DNA from: Chromobacterium subtsugae
GTDB taxonomy: Bacteria > Pseudomonadota > Gammaproteobacteria > Burkholderiales > Chromobacteriaceae
Assembly (NCBI RefSeq): GCF_001676875.1
Contig: NZ_JYKA01000002.1
Location: 310,001-374,000 of the forward strand
Direction: 5' to 3'
DNA: 64,000 nt
Shown: positions 26,061 to 36,291 of the stretch, piece after piece
How the letters are laid out: each line of letters starts with the position of its first letter
How positions within the stretch are numbered: position 1 is the first letter of the stretch
Made by a program: the position numbers and the translations under genes
The notes under the pieces: model-generated
Database searches by the model: none
Told to the model about the DNA's origin: nothing
What the model saw: only the letters and a program-made list of their open reading frames with translations

Positions 26061-26725
26061 TGGATTTCAGCCAAATCCTCCCGGCGCTGCCGGGCCTGTC
26101 GCAGGGCATGGCGGTGACTTTGAAGCTGCTGGTCGGCGGCGTGGCCGGCGGCGTGCTGCTCGGCATCCTGCTGGCGCTCGCGCGCCTGTCCGGCAACAAG
26201 CTGCTGGCCGGCTTCGCCACCGCCTATGTCTACTATTTCCGCTCCATTCCGCTGCTGCTGGTGATCTCGTGGTTCTACCTGGCGGTGCCGCTGTTGATCA
26301 ACTGGCTGACCGGCAGCCTGGAGCCGGTGGGCGCGTTCACCTCCTGCCTCACCGCCTTCGTGATGTTCGAGGCGGCGTTCTTCGCCGAGATCGTCCGCGC
26401 CGGCATCCAGTCCATCCCCAAGGGCCAGGCCGCCGCCGCCTACGCGCTGGGCATGCGCTACCACCAGGTGATGGCGCTGGTGGTGCTGCCGCAGGCGCTG
26501 CGCAAGATGATGCCGCTGCTGCTGCAGCAGTCCATCATCCTGTTCCAGGACACGTCTCTGGTATACGCTGTCGGCCTGATGGACTTTCTCAACACCGCCC
26601 GCTCCAAGGGCGACATCGTCGGCCTGCCGCACGAATTCCTGATATTCGCCGGCCTGGTCTACTTCGTGATCAGCTTCGGCGCTTCCCGGCTGGTGAAGCG
26701 CCTGCAACAAGGATTGGCTGTATGA
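26057..26725 (+). CDS. gltK: Glutamate/aspartate ABC transporter permease GltK
   Basis: This 222-residue inner-membrane permease, partner of GltJ, has the EAA loop RAGIQSIPKGQAAAAYALG (~115-133) and the later LLQQSIILFQDTSLVYAVGL. Two adjacent in-frame ATGs (26057, 26060) overlap the gltJ stop; either gives nearly the same protein. Its stop overlaps the gltL start by four bases, so the three membrane/ATPase subunits are translationally coupled. Confidence 0.93.
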   Translation: MMDFSQILPALPGLSQGMAVTLKLLVGGVAGGVLLGILLALARLSGNKLLAGFATAYVYYFRSIPLLLVISWFYLAVPLLINWLTGSLEPVGAFTSCLTAFVMFEAAFFAEIVRAGIQSIPKGQAAAAYALGMRYHQVMALVVLPQALRKMMPLLLQQSIILFQDTSLVYAVGLMDFLNTARSKGDIVGLPHEFLIFAGLVYFVISFGASRLVKRLQQGLAV

Positions 26726-27465
26726 GCGCAATGATTTCACTGAACCAGGTCAGCAAATGGTACGGCAGCTTCCAGGTGCTGACCGACTGCACCACCCAGG
26801 TATCCAAGGGCGAAGTGGTGGTGGTGTGCGGCCCGTCCGGCTCCGGCAAATCCACCCTGATCAAGTGCGTGAACGCGCTGGAGCCGTTCCAGCAGGGCGA
26901 GATCGTCGTCGACGGCATTTCGGTCGGCGATCCGAAAACCGACCTGCCCAAGCTGCGTAGCCGCGTCGGCATGGTGTTCCAGCACTTCGAGCTGTTTCCG
27001 CACCTGTCCATCACCGAAAACCTGGCCATCGCCCAGGTCAAGGTGCTGGGCCGCGGCCGCGAGGAGGCGATGTCCAAGGGCCTGAAGCTGCTGGACCGCG
27101 TCGGCCTGAAGGCGCACGCCGGCAAGCACCCCGGCCAGCTGTCCGGCGGCCAGCAGCAGCGGGTGGCCATCGCCCGCGCGCTGGCGATGGACCCGATCGC
27201 GATGCTGTTCGACGAGCCGACCAGCGCGCTGGACCCGGAGATGATCAACGAAGTGCTGGACGTGATGACCGAGCTGGCCCAGGAAGGCATGACCATGATG
27301 TGCGTGACCCACGAGATGGGCTTCGCCCGCCGCGTGGCCGACCGCGTGATCTTCATGGACCAGGGCCGCATCGTCGAGGACTGCAAAAAGGACGAATTCT
27401 TCGGCGACCTGGACGCGCGCAGCGAGCGCGCGCGCCAGTTCCTGTCCAAGATCCTGCAGCACTGA
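26722..27465 (+). CDS. gltL: Glutamate/aspartate ABC transporter ATP-binding protein GltL
   Basis: This 247-residue ABC ATPase has Walker A GPSGSGKST (~38-46), the Q-loop MVFQHFELFPHLS, signature LSGGQQQRVAIARAL, Walker B MLFDEPTSALDPE and switch VTHEMGF. It powers import through GltJK. It overlaps gltK by ATGA and is closed by a terminator at 27488. The four-gene unit resembles the E. coli gltIJKL operon. Confidence 0.95.
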   Translation: MSAMISLNQVSKWYGSFQVLTDCTTQVSKGEVVVVCGPSGSGKSTLIKCVNALEPFQQGEIVVDGISVGDPKTDLPKLRSRVGMVFQHFELFPHLSITENLAIAQVKVLGRGREEAMSKGLKLLDRVGLKAHAGKHPGQLSGGQQQRVAIARALAMDPIAMLFDEPTSALDPEMINEVLDVMTELAQEGMTMMCVTHEMGFARRVADRVIFMDQGRIVEDCKKDEFFGDLDARSERARQFLSKILQH

Positions 27466-27487
27466 GCGGCCCCGCTCCCGCCCGGAC

Positions 27488-27515
27488 ACAGCCCGCGCCA
27501 CGGCGCGGGCTGTTT
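27488..27515 (+). terminator. Terminator after gltL
   Basis: ACAGCCCGCGC (27488-27498) pairs with GCGCGGGCTGT (27503-27513) over four bases, followed by a short TTT. The stem is very strong, the T tract short. Confidence 0.75.
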
Positions 27516-27604
27516 CGCGTCCGCCCGCCGGCCGCGTCGTTTTTGCAACAGCGCCGAAGCCAAGCCGCGACAAACATGTTGCCCTGTCCGATTAGCAGTT
27601 AGGA

Positions 27605-28414
27605 TTGCTGAAAACATTTCCAAGCAAAGCCGCCGTGAAGACACTGCTTGCCCTGTTGCTGTCCTGCCTGGGACTGCTGGCCCAGCCGGCGCTCGCCTCC
27701 GACAACGGACCGCGCCCGCTGGTGCTGGCCTACAACGCCTTCGCGCCGTGGAAAAACTACGACGGCCAGGGCCAGCCCTCCGGCCCTTACACCGAAATCG
27801 TCCGCGAGCTGGCGCGCCGCCTGCGGCTGCCGCTGCGCTTCCTCAACTGCCCGCTGCCGCGCTGCCTGGCCGCCATGCAGCAGGGCCGGGCCGACCTGAT
27901 GATAGGCGTGCAGCACAGCCCGCAGCGCGCCCGCTACCTGGACTACCTGGAGCCGCCCTTCGCCAGCGGCAACCGGCTGGCGCTGTACCAGCGCGGCAAC
28001 GATCCGCGCGTGATCCGCCGCTACCAGGACCTGCTGCCGCTGACGGTGGGCGTGGTGGAGGGCGTGCAATACCAGGAAGCTTTCGACCAGGACGGGCGCC
28101 TGCGCCGCGACACCGCGCTGACGATGGAGTCCAGCTTCCGCAAGCTGGCCGCCGGCCGCATCGACGTGCTGATCGGCAACGAGCAGCAGACCGGCCTGCT
28201 GGCGGCCAGCCACGAATTCGCCGGCCGGGTGCGGCGCGCCGGCCTGACGCTGGACGACCTGCGCCCGCACCGGCTGGCGCTGGCGCAAAACTCGCCGTTC
28301 CACGCCGAAAAGGCCCGCGTCTCGCAGGCGCTGCAGGCGATGCTGGACGACGGCAGCGTCGCCCGCATCCTGGCCGGGCTGCCATTGCGGCCGGCCGCCG
28401 CCGCCCCGCGCTGA
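27605..28414 (+). CDS. Periplasmic solute-binding protein (family 3), orphan
   Basis: This exported protein of ~259-269 residues has a hydrophobic signal segment ([22 protein letters not shown]) followed by a family 3 binding fold. N-lobe [20 protein letters not shown] and the regions [19 protein letters not shown] and [16 protein letters not shown] are visible. The start is uncertain because no ATG is available: TTG at 27605 and GTG at 27635 are the options, and neither has a well-spaced ribosome site. No permease genes follow; argH is next. It may be a sensor or a stray transporter component. Confidence 0.72.
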   Translation: MLKTFPSKAAVKTLLALLLSCLGLLAQPALASDNGPRPLVLAYNAFAPWKNYDGQGQPSGPYTEIVRELARRLRLPLRFLNCPLPRCLAAMQQGRADLMIGVQHSPQRARYLDYLEPPFASGNRLALYQRGNDPRVIRRYQDLLPLTVGVVEGVQYQEAFDQDGRLRRDTALTMESSFRKLAAGRIDVLIGNEQQTGLLAASHEFAGRVRRAGLTLDDLRPHRLALAQNSPFHAEKARVSQALQAMLDDGSVARILAGLPLRPAAAAPR

Positions 28415-28500
28415 GGGCGCCGGCGAAAACCAAGCTGGCCCTGAGCGGTTGCGGCTGGCATAGTAGGGTCTTTGCACTATCACCAGTGGGACGCAACGCC

Positions 28501-29880
<1,380 letters not shown>

Positions 29881-29911
29881 AACAGCCCGTCCCGGCCCAG
29901 GCCCAGTGACC

Positions 29912-29937
29912 AGGCCCTCCGAAACGGAGGGCCTTTT
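29912..29937 (+). terminator. Terminator after argH
   Basis: AGGCCCTCCG (29912-29921), an AAA loop, and CGGAGGGCCT (29925-29934) run into TTTT. A classic intrinsic terminator. Confidence 0.9.
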
Positions 29938-30017
29938 GCATTTTTGTTTAAAATAAGGCGAAAATTATAAACATTCAATACTAGGCGCATATTGGCGCCG
30001 CCCGCCCTGGAGACCCG

Positions 30018-31571
30018 ATGAACCCCCTGCACCCGCGCCGCCAACACCGGCTGTCCCACCAGCTGCTGGCCCTGCTGGTCTGCCTGACTCCCTTGCTGAC
30101 CGCCGCGCCGGCGCTGGTATGGCAAGAACAGCAGGACCTGCGCCAGACGGCGCAGCAGCAAACCCGGCACGGCGTGGCCATGGTGGACGACATCCTGGAC
30201 GAGGCCGCCCGCGCCACCCGCGCGATCCTGCCGCTGGCCGGCGGCGCATGCGCCGACGCCGAATACGCGCTGCGGCGGCAAACCGCCGCCTCCCCCTTCG
30301 TGCGCAGCCTGTCGTTGGCGCGCGGCGACCTGATGTACTGCACCTCGGTGTCCGGCCAGGTCGCCATCGCGATGCCGCAGCGCGACTTCACCGACAAGCG
30401 GCTGAACCTGACCCACGGCAACAAGATCACGCCCGGCGTGCCGCTGCTGTACTACCGGCTGCAAGGCGCGGGCGGCGACGCGATGGCCACGGTGGACGGC
30501 CGCTACCTGCAACTGGCGCTGCAAGACGCCAGCGACAGCAATCCGGTGTTCATGCAGATAGGCGACGAATGGATAGGGCCGCGCCTCGCCGGCGACGGCC
30601 AGGCGCCGCTGGCCTGGAGATTCCGCGCCACCGCGCATTCGTCGGTTTACCCCTACTCGGTGGTGACAGGCTACGACATGCCGCCCTGGCACAGCTTGCT
30701 GTGGGACGACCACGCCGCGCTGACCGTGACGCTGGCCTTGCTGGGCCTGCTCGCCGGCGCCACGCTGTACTGGCTGTTGGGCCGGCCGGCCTCGCCCACC
30801 GACGAGCTCAAGCGCGCGCTGGCCAATGATGAATTCGAAGGCTTTCTGCAGCCGGTGGTGAAGCCCGGCGCGCCGGGCTGGCAGGGCGCGGAAGTGCTGA
30901 TGCGCTGGCGCCATCCCCGCGAGGGGCTGATCCGGCCCGACCTGTTCATTCCCCGCGCCGAGGAAAGCGGCATGATCGTGCCGATGACGCGGCGGATGAT
31001 GAAGCAGGTGGCGCGCCGGCTGCGGCAACAGCCGTTGCCGGCCGGTTTCCATCTGGGCTTCAATATCAGCCGCGCCCACCTGCATGACCCCCACTTCTAC
31101 GCCGATTGCCAAGAGCTGCAGCAATTGCTGGCTGGCAGCCAGGCGGCGCTGACGCTGGAGCTGACCGAGCGCGAAATCGTCGAAATCACGCCTGAAGTGG
31201 CGGAACTGTTCCAGAAGCTGCACGATCTGGGCGTCAAGATCGCGCTGGACGACTTCGGCACCGGCCATTCCAGCCTGGTGTATCTGCAGCAACTGGCGGT
31301 GGACGGGCTGAAGATAGACCAGGGCTTCGTCGCCGGCATCGGCAGCGACGGCCTGTCCGCCCACATCGTCGACAGCGTGGCCGAGCTGGCGGCCAAGTTG
31401 GGCCTGGAAACGGTGGCCGAAGGCGTGGAAACCCAGGCGCAATTCGACTACCTGAGCCAGCTGGGCGTGGGCTGGCTGCAAGGCTATCACATCGCCAGGC
31501 CGATGCCGCTGGAGGAGTTCATCCAGCGCCTGCGCGCCGGCGACACCTGGCAACAAGGTACGAGCAATTGA
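30018..31571 (+). CDS. CSS-motif membrane c-di-GMP phosphodiesterase (EAL)
   Basis: This 517-residue inner-membrane protein has TM1 at ~17-35, a periplasmic sensor region (~36-235) with a CSS-like site (YCTSVSG, here C-T-S), TM2 at ~236-256 and a cytoplasmic EAL domain (~268-505). The signature appears as EVLMRW instead of EAL, a common variant. Metal and catalytic elements are intact: FNISRAHLH, LELTEREIVE, ALDDFGTGHSSL, KIDQGFV and AEGVETQAQ. CSS-motif phosphodiesterases respond to periplasmic redox state through the cysteines; it should lower c-di-GMP. It is monocistronic, after the argH terminator. Confidence 0.93.
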   Translation: MNPLHPRRQHRLSHQLLALLVCLTPLLTAAPALVWQEQQDLRQTAQQQTRHGVAMVDDILDEAARATRAILPLAGGACADAEYALRRQTAASPFVRSLSLARGDLMYCTSVSGQVAIAMPQRDFTDKRLNLTHGNKITPGVPLLYYRLQGAGGDAMATVDGRYLQLALQDASDSNPVFMQIGDEWIGPRLAGDGQAPLAWRFRATAHSSVYPYSVVTGYDMPPWHSLLWDDHAALTVTLALLGLLAGATLYWLLGRPASPTDELKRALANDEFEGFLQPVVKPGAPGWQGAEVLMRWRHPREGLIRPDLFIPRAEESGMIVPMTRRMMKQVARRLRQQPLPAGFHLGFNISRAHLHDPHFYADCQELQQLLAGSQAALTLELTEREIVEITPEVAELFQKLHDLGVKIALDDFGTGHSSLVYLQQLAVDGLKIDQGFVAGIGSDGLSAHIVDSVAELAAKLGLETVAEGVETQAQFDYLSQLGVGWLQGYHIARPMPLEEFIQRLRAGDTWQQGTSN

Positions 31572-31633
31572 CTTTTTTATGACGAAAGTCTAGCTTGCCG
31601 ACTCTTGACCACACGCCACCCACCGAGCAGAAC

Positions 31634-32329
31634 ATGCACGCAAAAACCATAGGCATCGCCGGCGTCACCGTGCCCGGCGCCGTAGACTGCCTGTCCAAGA
31701 TGCACCGGCTGTGCGCCGGCCGCTTCGCCGCCCACCATCACCCGCGCTTCGCGCTGGACCAGCCGGATTTCGGCGTGGTGCACCAGGCGCAGGACGACGA
31801 CCGCTGGGATAAGGTCGCCGACTCCATCGTCGGCTCGCTCGAACGCCTGGCCGGCGCCGGCGCCGCACTGGCGGTGATTCCCGCCAACACCGTGCACCTG
31901 GTGGTGGAAGACATCCGCGCGCGCTCGCCGATTCCGCTGATCAGCATGCTGGACGTGGTGGCCGACGCCTGCGCCGCCCGCGGCCTGAAGCGGGTGGCCA
32001 TCCTCGGCACCCGCTGGACCATGGCCCGGCATCTGTACCAGGCGCCGCTGGCCGCGCGCGGCATCGAGGAAGTGATTCCCGACGAGGCGCAGCAGGCGGT
32101 GATCCAGCGCGCCATTTTCGAAGAGCTGGTGCCCAGCGGCCGCGCCAGCGAGGCCACGCTGGCCGCGCTGCTGCAGGTAGTGGCGGCGATGAAGGCGCAG
32201 GGCTGCGACGGCGTGGCTCTGGCCTGCACCGAGCTGCCGCTGGCGCTGAACGACGCCAATTGCGGCGTGCCGGCGATAGACACCACGCTGGCGCTGGCCG
32301 AGGCCGCGATCGCCCGGGCCTGCGCCTGA
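31634..32329 (+). CDS. Aspartate/glutamate racemase family protein
   Basis: This 231-residue cytosolic protein has the Asp/Glu racemase fold. The second catalytic cysteine is intact (ALACTELPL, C198), but the first catalytic position reads PANTVH: A84 stands where aspartate racemases have Cys and E. coli YgeA has Thr. The fold is otherwise complete (TIGIAGVTVPG, VAILGTRWTM). It may catalyse a one-base reaction on an unidentified substrate or lack racemase activity. The ATG at 31634 is chosen over the TTG at 31595. It converges with the AraC-family gene, with only one base between the stop codons. Confidence 0.82.
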   Translation: MHAKTIGIAGVTVPGAVDCLSKMHRLCAGRFAAHHHPRFALDQPDFGVVHQAQDDDRWDKVADSIVGSLERLAGAGAALAVIPANTVHLVVEDIRARSPIPLISMLDVVADACAARGLKRVAILGTRWTMARHLYQAPLAARGIEEVIPDEAQQAVIQRAIFEELVPSGRASEATLAALLQVVAAMKAQGCDGVALACTELPLALNDANCGVPAIDTTLALAEAAIARACA

Positions 32330-32330
32330 G

Positions 32331-33242
32331 TCAGCCCGTCCGGCTGGCGCGGCGGTATTCGCCCGGCGGCACGCCGCAAACGCGCTTGAACGCGCGCTGG
32401 AAGGCGCCGTCGCTGTCGTAGCCGACCCGCTGCGCCACCTCGGCCAGCGGCAGCCGGCTTTGCCGCAGCAGGGTTTGCGCGCGGTAGACGCGCCAGCCGG
32501 TCAGGTAATTGAGCGGCGTGTCGCCGACCAGTTGGCGGAAATGGCGGGCGAAGGCCGAGCGCGACAGGCCGGCCAGCCCGGCCAGCTGCGCCACGGTCCA
32601 CGGCGCGGCGATATCGCGGTGCAGCGCCTGCAGCGCCGGCGCCAGGTGGCGGTCGCCCAGCGCCGCCAGCCAGCCGCCGCCCTGGCCGCCCAGGCAGAAG
32701 ATCCGCAGCGCCTGGATCAGCAACACATCCACCAGCTTTTGCACCGCCAGCCGCGCGCCCAGCGCCTGGCCGGCGTTCTCGCGCGCGATCAGCTGCAGCG
32801 TCGCCTGCAGCAGGCGGGCGTGCTCGTCGTCCAGATGCAGATGCAGCACCGGCGGCAACAGGTCCATCAGCGGCGCGCCGCCGGCGGCGTCGAACAGGAA
32901 GCGGCCGGAGACGATGGCGGTTTCCTCGCCGCCGCCGCCGAAACGGATCACCCCTTCGGTGCGGCCGGCGAAGATCGTCTCGCACGGCACCGCCGGCCGT
33001 CCCGGCTGGTCCATCAGCGTGAAAGGGCTGCCGCCGCTGACGATGAAGCAGTCGCCGGCGGCCAGCGCCAGCGGCTCGGCCAGGCCGGCGCCGGACAGCC
33101 AGCAGCGGCCATGGCTGACGATGCCGAAACGGGCCGACGCGTGCGGGCTGAACGCGATCCCCCATGGCGCGCCCGCCTCCAGCTGCGCGTACAGCGCGCT
33201 CTCCACCTGCATCGCGGTGAAAATGTCTTCCAGCAAGTCCAT
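32331..33242 (-). CDS. AraC-family transcriptional regulator
   Basis: This 303-residue DNA-binding protein has an N-terminal cupin-type AraC_binding domain (~10-190; HGRCWLSGAG, LALAAGDCFIVSGGSPF) and a C-terminal double HTH (~205-300). The HTH contains WTVAQLAGLAGLSRSAFARH and the second-helix signature VGYDSDGAFQRAFKRVCGVP. The start at 33242 follows TCAGGA; the upstream open frame lacks a ribosome site. It is divergent from the oxidoreductase gene at 33356, 113 bases away, which it probably regulates, as is common for AraC-oxidoreductase pairs. The inducer is unknown. Confidence 0.88.
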   Translation of the reverse strand: MDLLEDIFTAMQVESALYAQLEAGAPWGIAFSPHASARFGIVSHGRCWLSGAGLAEPLALAAGDCFIVSGGSPFTLMDQPGRPAVPCETIFAGRTEGVIRFGGGGEETAIVSGRFLFDAAGGAPLMDLLPPVLHLHLDDEHARLLQATLQLIARENAGQALGARLAVQKLVDVLLIQALRIFCLGGQGGGWLAALGDRHLAPALQALHRDIAAPWTVAQLAGLAGLSRSAFARHFRQLVGDTPLNYLTGWRVYRAQTLLRQSRLPLAEVAQRVGYDSDGAFQRAFKRVCGVPPGEYRRASRTG

Positions 33243-33355
33243 GCGCTTTTCCTGAAGTCTGGACGAATGGTGAATAGAACGGCGTTTCAAAGCATTCATC
33301 ATATCAAGCCGGCGCGGCAAGATGGCGGCATTCCCACCGCATCAGGACTTTCCCC

Positions 33356-34366
33356 ATGCAAAGCTACCGTTTCTCCCGCTTCGGCCATCTCGACCACCTG
33401 CAACGCCGCGACGACGCCATGCCGCGCCCCGGCCGCGGCGAAGTCCTGCTGCGGGTGCGCGCCAGCGCGCTCAACTACCGCGATCTGGCCCTGCTCAACG
33501 GCCGCTATCCGATGAGCCATCAAGACGGCCTGATCCCGCTGTCCGACGCCGCCGGCGAAGTCGTCGAGCTGGGCGAGGACTGCCGCCGCTTCGCGGTCGG
33601 CGACCGGGTTTGCAACACCTTTTTCCCGGAATGGTTCGGCGGCCCGTTTCCGCCGCCGCAGGCCGCGCGCCAGTACGGCAGCAACCTGGACGGCTGGCTG
33701 TGCCAGTACAAGGCGGTGAGCGAGGAGGCGCTGGTGCGCGCGCCGGATCACCTGGACTGGGCCGAGGCGGCGACGCTACCCTGCGCCGCGCTCACCGCCT
33801 GGACCGCGCTGACCGGGCCGCAGCCGGTCAAGGCCGGCGACACGGTGCTGACCCAGGGCAGCGGCGGCGTGTCGCTGTTCGCGATCCAGCTGGCCAAGCT
33901 GCTGGGCGCCCGCGTGATCGCCACCACTTCCAGCGCCGACAAGGCGCAGCGGCTGCGGGAGCTTGGCGCCGACGAGGTGATAGATTACCGCGCCAGCCCG
34001 GACTGGGGCGCGGCGGCGCGCGAGCTGAGCGGCGGCCGCGGCGTGGACCGGGTGGTGGAAGTCGGCGGCCAAGGCACGCTGGAGCAGTCGCTGCAGGCGA
34101 CGGCCATCGGCGGCGAGATCGCGGTGATAGGCTTTCTGGACGAAGGCGCGGCCCCGCTCGACTTCATGCGCTTCTTCCTGAGCGGCGCCACCTTGCGCCG
34201 CATCGCCGTCGGCCACCGCGAAGGATTCGAAGCGATGTTGCGCGCGATAGAGCAGCATCGGCTGCGTCCGGCGCTGGACCGCGTGTTCGCCTTCGACGAC
34301 GCCCGCGCGGCCTGGGAGCATTTCGCCAGCCGCCGCAACCTGGGCAAGGTGGTGATCGCGCACTGA
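33356..34366 (+). CDS. MDR-superfamily NAD(P)-dependent alcohol dehydrogenase
   Basis: This 336-residue cytosolic medium-chain dehydrogenase/reductase has a GroES-like N-terminal domain (~25-130; ASALNYRDLALLNGRYP). The Rossmann domain carries TQGSGGVSLFAIQLAKLLGA (~165-184), and GADEVIDYRASPDW is a typical MDR strand. Zinc-ligand cysteines of classic alcohol dehydrogenases are not in place, so it is more like the quinone-reductase/zinc-independent branch. The substrate is unknown. It is divergently paired with the AraC regulator and probably controlled by it. Confidence 0.88.
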   Translation: MQSYRFSRFGHLDHLQRRDDAMPRPGRGEVLLRVRASALNYRDLALLNGRYPMSHQDGLIPLSDAAGEVVELGEDCRRFAVGDRVCNTFFPEWFGGPFPPPQAARQYGSNLDGWLCQYKAVSEEALVRAPDHLDWAEAATLPCAALTAWTALTGPQPVKAGDTVLTQGSGGVSLFAIQLAKLLGARVIATTSSADKAQRLRELGADEVIDYRASPDWGAAARELSGGRGVDRVVEVGGQGTLEQSLQATAIGGEIAVIGFLDEGAAPLDFMRFFLSGATLRRIAVGHREGFEAMLRAIEQHRLRPALDRVFAFDDARAAWEHFASRRNLGKVVIAH

Positions 34367-34454
34367 GCCGGCGCGGCGGAATTTGCAGCCGGCATTTGCT
34401 ATCCGGGGGGCAAATATGTTACTAAAGTAACGTGATTTTCGATTCCGAATAGTT

Positions 34455-35222
34455 ATGAGCCGCTCTCCACGTCACGACAAGATCCTGCAACTGGTCCGCG
34501 AAAACGGCTTCATGCCGATCGAAGAGCTGGCCCGTCTGCTCGACGTCACGCCGCAAACCATCCGCCGCGACATCAACCAGCTGTGCGAGGCCAACCTGCT
34601 GCGCCGCTACCACGGCGGCGCCGCGCTGGGCAACAGCGTGGAGAATGAGGACTACTTTGCGCGCAAGGGAAAATTCCAGAGCGAAAAGGCCCATATCGCC
34701 GACATGATCGCACGCAGCATCCCCGACCACGCCTCGCTGTTCATGAGCATAGGCACCACCATCGAAGCGGTGGCGCAGGCGCTGACCGCGACGCACAAGG
34801 GGCTGCGCGTGATCACCAACAACATCCACGTCGCCTCGATCATGTCCACCAACCCGGACTTCACCGCGATGATCACCTCCGGCACCGTGCGCGCGTCGGA
34901 TGGCGGCATCACCGGCGTGGCGACGCTGGACTTCATCAACCAGTTCAAGGTCGACTACGCGATCATCGGCGTGTCCGGCATCGAATCCGATGGCTCGCTG
35001 CTGGACTTCGACTACCGCGAAGTGCGGGTGGCGCAGGCGATGATGAACAACGCCCGCCACCGCTACCTGGCCGCCGACCACAGCAAGTTCGGCCGCAACG
35101 CGCTGGTGCGCATGGGCCACATCAGCGAATTCCACACCGTGTTCACCGACGCGATGCCGCCGGAGCCGGTGAGCAAGCTGCTGGAGGAGCACAGCGTGCG
35201 GCTGGTGCTGTCCGAAGCCTGA
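34455..35222 (+). CDS. DeoR/GlpR-family transcriptional regulator
   Basis: This 255-residue regulator has a winged HTH at ~6-60 (IEELARLLDVTPQTIRRDIN, LLRRYHGGAA) and a sugar-phosphate-isomerase-like effector domain (~75-250; GTTIEAVAQAL, VITNNIHVASIMS, VGVSGIES-type segment IIGVSGIESDGSLLDFDYRE). It strongly resembles GlpR, repressor of glycerol-3-phosphate metabolism. No glp genes are adjacent, so the symbol is withheld. The 88-base upstream gap is AT-rich. A bidirectional terminator closes the gene. Confidence 0.9.
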   Translation: MSRSPRHDKILQLVRENGFMPIEELARLLDVTPQTIRRDINQLCEANLLRRYHGGAALGNSVENEDYFARKGKFQSEKAHIADMIARSIPDHASLFMSIGTTIEAVAQALTATHKGLRVITNNIHVASIMSTNPDFTAMITSGTVRASDGGITGVATLDFINQFKVDYAIIGVSGIESDGSLLDFDYREVRVAQAMMNNARHRYLAADHSKFGRNALVRMGHISEFHTVFTDAMPPEPVSKLLEEHSVRLVLSEA

Positions 35223-35243
35223 TCGCGCGGCTGTCCCGATAAA

Positions 35244-35280
35244 AAACGCCGTCCGCTCCTCGTCGAGCGGACGGCGTTTC
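35244..35280. terminator. Bidirectional terminator
   Basis: A perfect 15-bp stem (35244-35258 with 35265-35279, loop CTCGTC) is flanked by A6 and T residues. It serves the convergent DeoR-family and BPSS1780-type genes. Confidence 0.9.
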
Positions 35281-35300
35281 GCTTGGCGCAAAGCGCCGCG

Positions 35301-36047
35301 CTATCGCGCCGCGTCCTCTTGGCCGAAAATGTCCTTCCAGCTGGTATAGGCGGTGACGTAGACCACCGGGAACCACAGCAGCAGGCCCAGGCCCAGCGGC
35401 ACCAAAGCCAGCAGGCCCAGCAAGGACAAGGCCAGGCCGGCCACCAGCAATGCCGCCCAGTTGCTCAGGCCGGCCGAGAAACTGCTGCGGATGGCCTGCC
35501 ACGGCGCGACGCCGCCCAGCGCCACCAGCGCCGGCGCGAACCAGTAGCACAGGCTGACGATGAACATCACCACCGTCATCAGGCCGACCAGCGCCAGCAC
35601 CACCCCGAACAGCGCATCGCTATGCGCCTGCAGCTGCAGATGGCCGCCCAGCAGCCCGCTGGTCACGCCGCTGGCCGCGCCCACCGCCACCAAGGCCAAC
35701 ATCGCCGCCAGCATCAGCGCGAAGAACAGCGCGCCCACCTGCAGCAACGGGCCGGGCATCAGGCGGAAGCCGGCGAACAGGTCGGCCAGCTCCAGTTCCT
35801 CGCCGCGTTCCGACTTGCGCGCGGCCATCACGAAGCCGCCGGCGAACACCGGGCCGATGATGGCGCCGACGAGGCCGCCGATCATCGGCACCGCGTTGAT
35901 GGCGAAATGGATCAGCAGGTAGACCAGGGTCAGCAGCACCCAGGTCAGCGGTTGTTCCCGCACGATGTGGAACGCCTCCACGCACCAGCGCCAGCCGCGG
36001 CCGGCGCCCACCTTGCGGGGAAGTGGCGGGATGTCGAATGACTGCAT
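35301..36047 (-). CDS. BPSS1780 family membrane protein
   Basis: This 248-residue integral inner-membrane protein has about six helices (for example LTWVLLTLVYLLIHFAINAV, LFFALMLAAMLALVAVGAAS, VVMFIVSLCYWFAPALVALG). The conserved VPMIGGLVGAIIGPVFAGGF and APWQAIRSSFSAGLSNW segments are typical of a betaproteobacterial family of unknown function. It is transcribed away from tkt, 244 bases apart, and shares a terminator with the DeoR-family gene. No operon partner. Confidence 0.78.
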   Translation of the reverse strand: MQSFDIPPLPRKVGAGRGWRWCVEAFHIVREQPLTWVLLTLVYLLIHFAINAVPMIGGLVGAIIGPVFAGGFVMAARKSERGEELELADLFAGFRLMPGPLLQVGALFFALMLAAMLALVAVGAASGVTSGLLGGHLQLQAHSDALFGVVLALVGLMTVVMFIVSLCYWFAPALVALGGVAPWQAIRSSFSAGLSNWAALLVAGLALSLLGLLALVPLGLGLLLWFPVVYVTAYTSWKDIFGQEDAAR

Positions 36048-36162
36048 ACTCGGTCTCCATGGCGGCGCGCTCGGCGCCGTGTTTTGGGGAAAATACAGCT
36101 AGACCATGCCATCCGGCCATGGTTCTGCTTGATTCTACTCAATTTGCGCGCGCGGCGGCCGG

Positions 36163-36192
36163 TTGCCTGAAAGTGCCGAAATCGGCGATAAT
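36163..36192 (+). promoter_or_regulatory. Probable sigma-70 promoter of tkt
   Basis: TTGCCT (36163-36168) and GATAAT (36187-36192) are 18 bases apart, ~100 bases before the tkt start, giving a ~90-base leader. Typical layout but not unique. Confidence 0.5.
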
Positions 36193-36291
36193 CCGGCGGT
36201 TTTGCGGCGGTGGACCCCAGTCTCCAGCAGCATGGTGGCGCAGGGACGAGCCGTCGTACCGGTTTCCCAATAGTCTTGAGGTTTTACCGAA

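Noticed and set aside
30882-30912. Loss of the EAL signature (EVL) as evidence of a dead phosphodiesterase
   Set aside because: EVL/EIL variants occur in active CSS-motif enzymes and all other catalytic motifs are intact.
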